From assembly GCA_009885995.1 (NCBI GenBank), contig VFJQ01000013.1, positions 1 through 64,000 of the forward strand: a stretch of DNA of 64,000 nucleotides, written 5' to 3'. The position numbers and the translations under genes are program-made. Positions 28,465 to 36,435 of the stretch are shown piece after piece. The stretch is from Verrucomicrobiota bacterium (GTDB lineage Bacteria; Verrucomicrobiota; Verrucomicrobiia; Chthoniobacterales; Chthoniobacteraceae). Under the pieces are notes generated by a model. It worked only from the letters and a program-made list of their open reading frames with translations. It was not told the origin of the DNA and made no database searches. Positions within the stretch are counted from its first letter, which is position 1. Each line of letters begins with the position of its first letter.

Positions 28465-29451
28465 ATGTCCAAGTCACCCATTCGCGTCGCAGTCACCGGG
28501 GCCGCAGGCCAGATCGGTTATTCGCTCCTCTTCCGCATCGCCTCGGGCGCAATGTTCGGGCCGGATCAGCCGGTCATTTTGCACCTCATCGAGATCGAGC
28601 CCGCGCTGCCGGCGCTCGGCGGCGTGGTGATGGAACTCGACGACTGCGCCTTCCCGCTGCTCAAGGGGATCGTGGCGACGAGCTCGCTGGATGAAGGTTT
28701 CCGAGGAGTGAATTGGGCGCTGCTCGTCGGCTCGGTGCCGCGCAAGCAGGGCATGGAGCGCAAGGATCTGCTCGGCATTAACGGCAAGATCTTCATCGGC
28801 CAGGGCCAGGCGATCGCGCGCAATGCCGCGAGCGACGTGCGCGTGCTCGTCGTGGGCAACCCGTGCAACACGAACTGCCTGATCGCGATGAACAATGCGA
28901 AGGAGATCCCGGCGAACCGCTGGTTCGCGATGACGCGCCTCGACGAGAACCGCGCGAAGTCGCAGCTCGCGAAGAAAGCCGGCGTGGACATCACCGCCGT
29001 CACGAACCTCGCCGTCTGGGGCAACCACTCGCCGACGATGTTCCCGGACTTCCACAACGGGCGGATCAATGGCGAGCCGCTCACGGAGATCATCCACGAT
29101 CACGCGTGGCTGGAGGGAGAATTCCTCGCGACGGTGCAGCAGCGCGGCGCGGCGATCATCAAGGCGCGCGGCGCATCGAGCGCGGCGAGCGCGGCGAATG
29201 CCGTCGTGGACACGGTGCGCTCGCTCACCACGCCGACGGCGTATCGCGACTGGCACAGCGTGTGTGTCTGCTCGGATGGCGCATACGACATCCCCGCCGG
29301 CATCATCTGCTCCTTCCCGATCCGCACGACGGACAACGGCTGGGAACTCGCGAAGTGGGTGCCGATCAATCCTTACAGCCGCGCGAAGATCGACGTCTCC
29401 GTCGCGGAGTTGCTCGAGGAGAAGGCGATGGTGGCGGAACTGCTCGGGTAG
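28465..29451 (+). CDS. mdh: malate dehydrogenase
   Basis: A 328-aa NAD-dependent malate dehydrogenase of the long (cytosolic/Thermus-like) type. N-terminal dinucleotide fold [13 protein letters not shown], substrate-binding [14 protein letters not shown], the catalytic D-E-N-R-A and N-H-S-P-T-M-F-P-D, and a C-terminal I-C-S-F-P block. Interconverts malate and oxaloacetate in the TCA cycle. Followed by an 800-base gene-poor region with repeats. Confidence 0.95.
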   Translation: MSKSPIRVAVTGAAGQIGYSLLFRIASGAMFGPDQPVILHLIEIEPALPALGGVVMELDDCAFPLLKGIVATSSLDEGFRGVNWALLVGSVPRKQGMERKDLLGINGKIFIGQGQAIARNAASDVRVLVVGNPCNTNCLIAMNNAKEIPANRWFAMTRLDENRAKSQLAKKAGVDITAVTNLAVWGNHSPTMFPDFHNGRINGEPLTEIIHDHAWLEGEFLATVQQRGAAIIKARGASSAASAANAVVDTVRSLTTPTAYRDWHSVCVCSDGAYDIPAGIICSFPIRTTDNGWELAKWVPINPYSRAKIDVSVAELLEEKAMVAELLG

Positions 29452-29471
29452 CCCGCGTTCACAGACTCTCT

Positions 29472-29740
29472 CCATCGGATTCGCGCCCCAGGCGCCCCAC
29501 AAGACTTGGCCGCGCCGTAATCCGTGTTCGCTACCCATCGGATTCGCGCCCCAGGCCCAACGGGCCGCACGTCGAAAGCCCAAGGCGCAGCCTTGGGTTG
29601 GCGTGGTTTGGGAGAGCGCGAGCCCTGCAAGGGCGTCCCTCGCTGGAACGCCCCGATGGGGCTCGACGCTGTTCACGGATGGGAACCCAGGGCTGTGCCC
29701 CGGCTATCGACGGACGCGCCGTTGGCGCTGGAGGTCGCGG
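29472..29740. repeat. interspersed repeat region: 22-bp direct repeat and five triloop hairpins
   Basis: A 22-bp direct repeat (begins CCATCGGATTCGCGCC) occurs at 29472-29493 and 29535-29556. Then come five consecutive perfect hairpins with three-base loops: GGCCC-AAC-GGGCC (29554-29566), CCCAAGGC-GCA-GCCTTGGG (29579-29597), GCCCT-GCA-AGGGC (29622-29634), GCCCC-GAT-GGGGC (29650-29662) and GGGC-TGT-GCCC (29690-29700). Similar hairpin mosaics occur between genes in Planctomycetes and Verrucomicrobia, as far as I recall. No convincing protein is encoded. Confidence 0.65.
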
Positions 29741-30273
29741 AGTAGCCGCCACGAACAGTGCTCCCAACTCCCAATGAGGCCCATGTATTCGGCGTGGTGC
29801 CAGAGGCCATTATCCACTCCAGAGGATAAAGCAGAACGCATGCGCACTCACAGCCCGCCACAGGGCGCGACGCTGCCCCAAACAGACGACACCGAAACCG
29901 CGGGCGATGGTTGGCACGACGAGAACCAGCGCGAACGCGATCAGAGCGATGCATCCGCAATTCTAGAAGAAATATGCGACGGTGAGCGCGCGCGATGGAA
30001 CAAACCTCATGTGTCGATCAACCGAGGCAGGTGCAGATCGAACAGATTTTGTATTACGGAATCAGGCGCGATTGGGGCATACGACCAAAGCAAGACTGCG
30101 TCGGTGATGTAAATCGCAAGCATCCCCCACGCTGCGGTGCGCTCGAACCACGAAGCAGGGGCATGGCGGCGGGCGATTGGAGTTGAGTCGGACATTGGCA
30201 TTCAGCCAAGGGTTGACGCACCCCGCCCCTTTTCAAGCCCGCCGACCGTGCTACGCTGCGCGCCCTTTTCACC
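29741..30273. other. gene-poor region with traces of a decayed membrane protein on the minus strand
   Basis: No intact gene. On the minus strand a 64-codon frame (30201 to 30007) holds one membrane-like segment (A-W-G-M-L-A-I-Y-I-T-D-A-V-L-L-W). A second frame, read leftward from about 29965, opens with another hydrophobic stretch (C-I-A-L-I-A-F-A-L-V-L-V-V-P). Stops and frame changes separate them. This looks like a remnant of a small multi-span protein, but the evidence is weak. Confidence 0.3.
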
Positions 30274-31467
30274 ATGCCCATCGCCAGCATCATCCCATCC
30301 GACCGACTCGAGCGCATCGAGTTTAGCAACGACGAGATCGCCCGTTACTCGCGGCACCTCATCATGCCGGAGGTCACGCTGGAGGGGCAGAAGCGGCTGA
30401 AGGCTGCGAGCATCCTCTGCATCGGCACGGGCGGGCTTGGCTCGCCGATCGCGCTTTACCTCGCTGCGGCGGGCGTCGGGCGGCTGGGGCTCGTGGATGG
30501 GGACGTGGTAGATTTCTCGAACCTCCAGCGGCAAATCCTGCACGGGACGAAGGACGTGGGGCGGAAGAAACTCAACTCGGCGCGCGACCGCATCCGCGAC
30601 GTGAACCCGAACGTGCAGGTGGATCTTTACGACACCTACTTCACGTCGGCGAATGCCCGCGCGATGGTGGAGCCCTACGACATCGTGATCGATGGGACGG
30701 ATAATTTTCCCACGCGCTATCTCTCGAACGACATCTGCGTCTTCATGAAAAGGCCGAACATCTACGGCTCGATCTTTCGCTTCGACGGGCAATGCACGGT
30801 CTTCGCGCCGCATCTCGGCGGGCCGTGCTATCGCTGCATGTTCCCCGAGCCGCCGCCGCCAGGCATGGTGCCGAGCTGCGCGGAAGGTGGAGTGCTCGGC
30901 GTGCTGCCGGGCATCATCGGCGTGATGCAGGCGATCGAGGCGGTGAAGCTGATCATCGGCATCGGCGAGCCGCTCATCGGCCGCATGATCCAGTTCGACG
31001 CGCTGAAGATGAAGTTCCGCGAGTTCAAGCTGCGGCGCGATCCGAAGTGCCCCGTGTGCTCGGAGAACCCGACGATCACCGACCTGATCGACTACGATCA
31101 GTTCTGCGGCATCCCGCAAGCGAAGGCCGCGGAGGAAGCCGAGGAGCCCGTGCCGACGATCACCGCGACGGATCTCAAGGCGAAGTTCGACCGGGGCGAG
31201 AGCTTCAAGTTGATCGACGTGCGTGAGCCCTTCGAGTGGGACATCTGCCGCATCCCCGGCGCGACCTTGATCCCGCTCGGCCAGCTCCCCGCGCGCCTCA
31301 GCGAACTCGATAGCGCCGACGAGATCGTCCTCCAGTGCAAGAGCGGCGTCCGCTCCGCGCGCGCGCTCCACCTGCTGCAAGAGGCCGGCTTCGGGAAGCT
31401 CTGGAACGTCGAGGGCGGCATCACCGCCTGGGCCGAGCAGGTCGATACCAGCGTGCCGAAATACTAG
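30274..31467 (+). CDS. moeB: MoeB/ThiF-type adenylyltransferase fused to rhodanese (MoeZ-like)
   Basis: A 397-aa two-domain protein. The E1-like domain has the ATP-binding G-T-G-G-L-G-S-P at 51-58, the R-Q-I-L-H motif and two zinc-binding pairs (C-Y-R-C and C-P-V-C). The C-terminal rhodanese domain (about 295-392) carries the active-site loop with Cys in C-K-S-G-V-R-S-A-R. Such fusions activate and thiolate ubiquitin-like sulfur carriers for molybdopterin, thiamine or cysteine synthesis. No carrier gene is adjacent, so the pathway is open. The stop at 31465-31467 directly abuts the twin-hairpin element. Confidence 0.9.
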   Translation: MPIASIIPSDRLERIEFSNDEIARYSRHLIMPEVTLEGQKRLKAASILCIGTGGLGSPIALYLAAAGVGRLGLVDGDVVDFSNLQRQILHGTKDVGRKKLNSARDRIRDVNPNVQVDLYDTYFTSANARAMVEPYDIVIDGTDNFPTRYLSNDICVFMKRPNIYGSIFRFDGQCTVFAPHLGGPCYRCMFPEPPPPGMVPSCAEGGVLGVLPGIIGVMQAIEAVKLIIGIGEPLIGRMIQFDALKMKFREFKLRRDPKCPVCSENPTITDLIDYDQFCGIPQAKAAEEAEEPVPTITATDLKAKFDRGESFKLIDVREPFEWDICRIPGATLIPLGQLPARLSELDSADEIVLQCKSGVRSARALHLLQEAGFGKLWNVEGGITAWAEQVDTSVPKY

Positions 31468-31523
31468 GGTAGGGACGGCTGTCCTCAGCCGTCCGCGGCG
31501 CGCTGAGGACAGCGCGCCCTACC
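31468..31523. repeat. 56-bp twin-hairpin palindromic element between convergent stops
   Basis: Outer arms GGTAG (31468-31472) and CTACC (31519-31523) enclose two perfect 9-bp-stem hairpins: GGACGGCTG-TCCT-CAGCCGTCC (31473-31494) and GGCGCGCTG-AGGA-CAGCGCGCC (31497-31518). The loops TCCT and AGGA are complementary. The element occupies every base between the two convergent stop codons. Likely a bidirectional terminator and/or a REP-like mobile palindrome; a related one is at 51478. Confidence 0.75.
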
Positions 31524-32471
31524 TCACTTCGCCGTCAGCTTCTCGATCAAGTAGGCGTCGATCGACGCGTGCTGCACGTCGGGCGCGCCGGGATAAACCA
31601 GCTCGCACGGCACGCCGATCGCCTTGCAGTGCTCCTGGAGTTTCACGCCGTAGTTGGACGAGTGCGTGGGGTCCTTCTGCTCCTGGCCGATCCCCGGCGC
31701 GGCTTTGTAGTTGAGATACACGGGCGCATCGCCGGGGCTGACGAGTTCGTAAGGCGAGTATTCCTTGATCCACGGCAGCACCTGCTCGCGGTTTTTGAAG
31801 AAGACCTCGAACTGCGTGTCGCGTGATTTCGGGTCAGCCATGAAGCCGAACGCGTGTCCGCCGTAGCGGCTGTTCGGGGTCCACTCGCGGAGCTGCTTCG
31901 GGTCGAGCGAAGTCTGCGCTCCGCTCACCGCGGCGCAGAGCAGGCGGGTGGATTCGCGGGCGATGGGGTCGCTGCTCTTCGGGTCGGCGAGGTCGTCGTG
32001 AAAGGCCAGCCACAGGCTCGAGCACGCGCCCGCCGAGCCGCCAGTCGCGCCGATGCGCTTCGGGTCGATGTTCCACTCCTTCGCCTTGCTGCGCACGAAT
32101 TGCAGCGCGCGCGCGGCGTCCTTCAGCGGGGCATCGACGGGCGGCTTGATGCCGAGCGCCTGCGCCTCCTGGATGAAGCGATACTCGACCGACACGACCG
32201 AGATCCCGGCCTTGAGATAGGAGGTGACGCCGACTCTGTCCTTGCTCCCGCCCGTCCAGCCGCCGCCGTGGATGTAGAAGACGACCGGCGTGGGCGTCGA
32301 GGACTCGGCCTTGTAGAAGTCGAGCACCTGCTTCGCGTGCGTGCCGTAAGCGACATTGGCGAGCGTGGGTGGAGTGCCGGGGATGGGTGTGGGCGTCGCG
32401 GGTTTCGGTGCAGGATCGGCAGCGTGGAGCGCGGCGACGACGAGGAACGGGAGGAGTGTTCGGTGGGGCAT
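31524..32471 (-). CDS. alpha/beta hydrolase (esterase/lipase), secreted
   Basis: A 315-aa protein with a short signal peptide (L-L-P-F-L-V-V-A-A-L-H-A-A-D). The oxyanion-hole motif H-G-G-G-W begins at residue 68, the nucleophile elbow is G-G-S146-A-G, and a C-terminal His lies at about 301 (D-V-Q-H-A-S). This is the BD-FAE / hormone-sensitive-lipase-like group often found with sugar-ester degradation. It is 27 nt downstream of the SGNH hydrolase gene on the same strand, so the two, with PBP1A, may be cotranscribed. Confidence 0.85.
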   Translation of the reverse strand: MPHRTLLPFLVVAALHAADPAPKPATPTPIPGTPPTLANVAYGTHAKQVLDFYKAESSTPTPVVFYIHGGGWTGGSKDRVGVTSYLKAGISVVSVEYRFIQEAQALGIKPPVDAPLKDAARALQFVRSKAKEWNIDPKRIGATGGSAGACSSLWLAFHDDLADPKSSDPIARESTRLLCAAVSGAQTSLDPKQLREWTPNSRYGGHAFGFMADPKSRDTQFEVFFKNREQVLPWIKEYSPYELVSPGDAPVYLNYKAAPGIGQEQKDPTHSSNYGVKLQEHCKAIGVPCELVYPGAPDVQHASIDAYLIEKLTAK

Positions 32472-32498
32472 GGCGGGTGAATCCGCGAGGGCTGCGAG

Positions 32499-33776
32499 CT
32501 ATTTGACCATTTCCCCCATGAGCAGGATCGCCCCGGGGTAGATCGCCGTGCCGTCGAAGCGCTCGGGCTTGTCGATCGTGTTCTTGTTCTTCGCGAGGAT
32601 TGCCGCCTTGTCCGGCTGCTCGGGATGAATCTCGATCTTCACCGTATGCACCGCGTCCGGCAGCTCCGTGCCGAGCATGAGCGTCGAGAGGCGGTGGTTG
32701 GTGCAGTAGGCGTCGAAGCGCGGGACGATCTTCGCGGGCTGATCGTCGAGCGTGACGATGACCTGCCCGCAGTCCGGGCCGACGAGGTCGTAGATCGCCG
32801 CGCGCGTGCCTTTGAACTTGAACGTGATCGTCTCGCCCGGCGTCCCCGCGCGGTGCAGGTCCTTGAGCCGCACGTAGCGCTTGGCCATCTCGTCCTTCGC
32901 CGGGTCGAGCTTCGCAAAACCCGCCGAGAGCTTCGCGTCGCTGATCGGCAGGAGTTGCGCGCGCTCATAGTTGTCTGCCACCAGCGGCACGCCCAGCGTG
33001 TGCGCGCCCGCTTTCCCCGATGCAGCGCGGATCGGCGCCAGCGAGCGCACGATGGCCGCGAGGTAAAGCTCGTGCCCGGTCTCCGGATGCGGATGCACGC
33101 TGTCCGGCGCGAAGACGAATTTGTCGCCGAGCCCGGCCTTCTCCTCGTCGGTCTTCGGGAGCTTCGCCTTCCACACGAGGCGGCCTTCCTTCGCCAGCTT
33201 CGCGACCTCCACGCCCATGTGAATGGACGGGATGCCGTAGTGGTCGGCGATCTTCTCCATCGCGCTCGCCGCGCGTGGATACTTGCCCTCAAGCATCGGC
33301 CCCACGAGCGCCTCGGTGACGGTATAGACGAAGCAAATGTCGCACGTCGGGAGCGCGCGCCACGTCTGCCGCACGATGCCTTCCATGCAGCGGAAGATCT
33401 GCTCCGGGTCCGCGCCGCCGTCGTTCACCGCGAACTCGACGAAGAGCAAATCCGGCTGCTGATCGAGCACGTCCTGCTTCACGCGGAAGACGCCGAGGTC
33501 CGAGCCGGTGCCGCCGATCGCCGCGTTGATCTCGTCGAGCTTCGCGCCGGGGAACATCGTCCGGAAGTGCGCGAGCGACTTCACCCGCCAGCCGGTCTGC
33601 GCGGTGATCGAGCCGCCGAGATACCCGATCTTGAGCTGCGCGCCGGGCTGCGTGGCCTTGGCAAAAAAGTTTGGCAGACCTTTGCGCGCGTGGACTTCCT
33701 CCGCAGGCACGAGTGGGAAGTCGGCTGCGTGTGAGCAGGCGAGCAGGGTGAGCAGGGCGGGGAGGATTCGTTTCAT
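32499..33776 (-). CDS. SGNH/GDSL-type esterase, secreted
   Basis: Start at 33776 (signal peptide M-K-R-I-L-P-A-L-L-T-L-L-A-C-S) rather than the long upstream extension, because this ATG overlaps the PBP1A stop as TGATG, a typical coupling arrangement. The 425-aa protein has block I as G-Y-L-G-G-S-I-T, block III as E-F-A-V-N-D-G-G and block V as D-S-V-H-P-H. A C-terminal beta domain (about 285-420) follows. The catalytic set fits the GDSL/SGNH esterases active on carbohydrate polymers; substrate unknown. Confidence 0.85.
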   Translation of the reverse strand: MKRILPALLTLLACSHAADFPLVPAEEVHARKGLPNFFAKATQPGAQLKIGYLGGSITAQTGWRVKSLAHFRTMFPGAKLDEINAAIGGTGSDLGVFRVKQDVLDQQPDLLFVEFAVNDGGADPEQIFRCMEGIVRQTWRALPTCDICFVYTVTEALVGPMLEGKYPRAASAMEKIADHYGIPSIHMGVEVAKLAKEGRLVWKAKLPKTDEEKAGLGDKFVFAPDSVHPHPETGHELYLAAIVRSLAPIRAASGKAGAHTLGVPLVADNYERAQLLPISDAKLSAGFAKLDPAKDEMAKRYVRLKDLHRAGTPGETITFKFKGTRAAIYDLVGPDCGQVIVTLDDQPAKIVPRFDAYCTNHRLSTLMLGTELPDAVHTVKIEIHPEQPDKAAILAKNKNTIDKPERFDGTAIYPGAILLMGEMVK

Positions 33777-36298
33777 CAAAAGTCGATCGGCTTCGGCGGC
33801 GCGAGCTTGATGGGCACTTCCGGACCGAGCGTCTCCACGGCGTTGACCGGCTCGGCTCGCCGCACCTCGGGCCCTGCGCCTTCGGTCGGCGCGGGCACCT
33901 GTGCGGAGTTGTCCATCGGCGCGAGCTGTCCCGTGAGCGCGCGGGCGGCGACGGCGTTGTTCAGCGCGAGCGTGGAGTTGTAGGGATCGAAGTCGCCGAT
34001 GACGGTCGGCGCCTGCATCGTCACCGGTGTGTGCGCGGAGAGATCGACGGCCGCTGTGGCGCGCGGCCACTCGCCCGCGGCGATGCTGCGCACATTCGAG
34101 CGGATTCCGCCGCCGTGGATGTCGCACATGTCTTTCGGCGCCTGCTCCTCGGTCGCCATCTCGAAGTAAGTCGTGCGCCGCTGCACCTCCTCGCCGGTCT
34201 CCGCGTTCTGCAGCGTCTCGAAACATTTCGGGCACGCGAGCAGGCCGCTCGATGCGCAGATCTCGATATTCCGCAGCCCGGCAGGTCGCGCGATCTCGAC
34301 CGGGCGATGATCCGCGAAGCTGGCCTGCATCACCTCGGCCCACACGGGCAGCGCGATGTCGCGGCTGAACGCGCCGCGGTAGATCGTGCGCGGCTTGTCG
34401 AAGCCGACCCACACGCCGCACGTCACCGCGCTGGAGTAACCGAGGAACCACAAGTCGGTGAAGTTGTAGGCCGTCCCCGTCTTGCCCCCGAGCGCGAACT
34501 TCTTCACCCCAAGATCGGTGAACGTGCGATCCGCGGTGCCGCGCTCGAGCGAGTCGGCGAGGCAGGAGTGGACCTCGTAAGCGCTGGTCGGCCGCAGCAC
34601 GCGCACGAGCTCCGGCTTCGCCTGGTAAAGCGTCTGCCCGTCCTTGTCCTCGATGCGTGCGATGATCCACGGCTTCTTCGGACGCACGCCGCCGGTGGCG
34701 AAGACCGTGTTAGCCAGCGTCATCTCCATCAGCGTCACTTCGCTCGACCCGAGGAACGTCGAGGGATACTGCCGCATCGGGCTCTCGATGCCCGCGGCCT
34801 GGCTCACCGTGCCGACGCGAGCGAGCGAGTCCTTCAGGTCCTTGCCGAGCATCATCCCGAGCCGCACCGACGCTGCGTTCTTCGACTTCACCAGCGCCTC
34901 GCGCGCGGAGATCGCGCCCTCGTAACGATTGTCCACGCGCTCCGGGCCCCACTCGCCGAGGATGCCGGTGAGGCCGCCGATCATCACCTGCCGATTGTCC
35001 ATCACCTCGTCCTTCACCAGGGTGCCGGGGAAAAGGCCGCTCTCAAACGCGGTCGCATACACGATGGGTTTGAACGCCGTCCCGACAGGCCGCCGCGCGA
35101 GCAGCGCGCGGTTGAAGTCGCTGTGCTGCGAATCGCGCCCGCCGACCAGCGCGAGGATGCCGCCATTCGTGTTGTCGAGCACGACCACGGACCCTTGCAG
35201 GTAATCCGGCGGCGCGATCGAATCGAACTCGCCATCCGGTCCCGCCGGCTTCTTCGACCACGCCTTCCACTTCGCATCGTAGTCGGCGAACTTCTGCCCC
35301 TCGTAACTCGCGGTCCGCTCCACGGTGGCGAGTTGATTACGCAGCGCTCGCTCCGCTTCCTTCTGCAAGTTCGCGTCGATGGTTGTGTAGATGCGGTAGC
35401 CGTCGCTCACCGCCGCCTCGTGCCCCACGAGCTTCTCGACCTGGCTCGCCACGAGATCCGCCGCGTAGCTGTCCTGGTGGATCGGTCGCCGGTTCTTCAC
35501 CACGATGTCTTCCTGCACGGTCCGGTCGAACTCCTCCTTCGTGATCAGCGCGAGCTCGAGCGCGCGCTGGAGCACGTAGTTGCGCGAATCGATGCACGCC
35601 GCGCGGTTGCGCCACGGCGAGAGATTGCTCGGGCTCTTGAGCAAGCCCGCGAGCGTCGCGGCCTCGGAGAGGTTGAGATCCTTCGCCCGCTTGCCGAAGT
35701 AGCCGCGGGCCGCCGCTTCCGCGCCGTAGAAACCCGAGCCGAAGAACACGCGGTTCATGTAGAGCTCGAGGATCTGCTGCTTGCTGAGCTGGTTCTCGAT
35801 CTCGCGGGCGACGAAGATTTCCAGCACCTTGCGCTGATACGTGCGGTCGTTTGGTGGGAGCTGCGCCGGGAAGGTGTTGCGCGCGAGTTGCTGCGTGATC
35901 GTGCTCGCGCCTTGCTTGGATTTCTTGCTGCGGAAGTTCGTCACCGCCGCGCGCGCTATCCCGATCCGGTCCCAGCCGTGGTGTTTGTAAAACCGTGCGT
36001 CTTCCGCCGCGATCACCGCGGTGACGAGATGCGGCGAGAGTTCACTGAAAGGAACCTGGTCGCGGTTCTGGGTGAAGATGCGCCCGAGCACGTTGCCGCC
36101 GCGGTCGAAGATCAGCGACGCCGACTCCATCTCCCGGAGCCGCGCGTAGTCGAAACTCCTCGCCTTCGTCTCCCAGCGTCCTTTTTCCACCCAAGCCCAC
36201 AGCCCTCCCGCAAACAGCAGGATGAGCAGCAGAGTGAGCGTGGCGAGAAACCACGGACGTCGATAAAAGCGAGGGCGGGCCTGGTAAAGGTCCAGCAT
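33776..36298 (-). CDS. mrcA: class A penicillin-binding protein (PBP1A type)
   Basis: Start at 36298 (M-L-D-L-Y-Q-A-R-P-R-F) puts a single membrane anchor at residues about 20-36; the extension to 36409 would lie in a repeat and is rejected. The glycosyltransferase domain has E-D-A-R-F-Y-K-H-H-G-W-D and G-A-S-T-I-T-Q-Q-L-A-R-N. The transpeptidase domain has S-K-N-A-A-S and K-T-G-T-A, but the first motif reads G-T-A-F-K-P, with Thr407 where Ser is normal. Cysteines in the region after it (C-A-S-S-G-L-L-A-C-P-K-C) are usual for the family. Polymerises and crosslinks peptidoglycan in the periplasm. 840 aa. Confidence 0.92.
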   Translation of the reverse strand: MLDLYQARPRFYRRPWFLATLTLLLILLFAGGLWAWVEKGRWETKARSFDYARLREMESASLIFDRGGNVLGRIFTQNRDQVPFSELSPHLVTAVIAAEDARFYKHHGWDRIGIARAAVTNFRSKKSKQGASTITQQLARNTFPAQLPPNDRTYQRKVLEIFVAREIENQLSKQQILELYMNRVFFGSGFYGAEAAARGYFGKRAKDLNLSEAATLAGLLKSPSNLSPWRNRAACIDSRNYVLQRALELALITKEEFDRTVQEDIVVKNRRPIHQDSYAADLVASQVEKLVGHEAAVSDGYRIYTTIDANLQKEAERALRNQLATVERTASYEGQKFADYDAKWKAWSKKPAGPDGEFDSIAPPDYLQGSVVVLDNTNGGILALVGGRDSQHSDFNRALLARRPVGTAFKPIVYATAFESGLFPGTLVKDEVMDNRQVMIGGLTGILGEWGPERVDNRYEGAISAREALVKSKNAASVRLGMMLGKDLKDSLARVGTVSQAAGIESPMRQYPSTFLGSSEVTLMEMTLANTVFATGGVRPKKPWIIARIEDKDGQTLYQAKPELVRVLRPTSAYEVHSCLADSLERGTADRTFTDLGVKKFALGGKTGTAYNFTDLWFLGYSSAVTCGVWVGFDKPRTIYRGAFSRDIALPVWAEVMQASFADHRPVEIARPAGLRNIEICASSGLLACPKCFETLQNAETGEEVQRRTTYFEMATEEQAPKDMCDIHGGGIRSNVRSIAAGEWPRATAAVDLSAHTPVTMQAPTVIGDFDPYNSTLALNNAVAARALTGQLAPMDNSAQVPAPTEGAGPEVRRAEPVNAVETLGPEVPIKLAPPKPIDF

Positions 36299-36353
36299 GA
36301 GCGGAGGCGTCTCGTTGCACAGAGGGAGCGCTGGCGCAAGGGACGCAGAGTGA

Positions 36354-36433
36354 TCAGTAATCAGTGGACAGTAATCAGTGACCCGGATGACGCGTGCATA
36401 CTGGACCACTGATTACTGCCCACTGATTACTGA
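36354..36433. repeat. CAGTAATCAGTG direct/inverted repeat in a divergent promoter region
   Basis: The left arm (36354-36380) carries CAGTAATCAGTG twice, separated by GA; the right arm (36407-36433) carries the reverse complement CACTGATTACTG twice, separated by CC. The 27-bp arms match at all but one position, around a 26-nt loop. The element lies between the divergent PBP1A and methyltransferase genes and ends 2 nt before the latter's ATG. Confidence 0.75.
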
Positions 36434-36435
36434 AT

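Noticed and set aside
29069..30112. 347-residue plus-strand frame
   Set aside because: Overlaps mdh in another frame and then the hairpin repeats; composition is low-complexity Arg/Ser/Pro.
33777..34670. N-terminal extension of the SGNH hydrolase to 34670
   Set aside because: The extension lies out of frame over PBP1A and is Arg-rich; the signal peptide and the TGATG overlap support the start at 33776.
36299..36409. 37-residue upstream extension of PBP1A
   Set aside because: It is encoded by the CAGTAATCAGTG inverted repeat and puts a soluble odd segment before the membrane anchor.
34031..36412. 793-residue plus-strand frame
   Set aside because: Antisense of PBP1A, Arg/Leu/His-rich, no recognisable domain.
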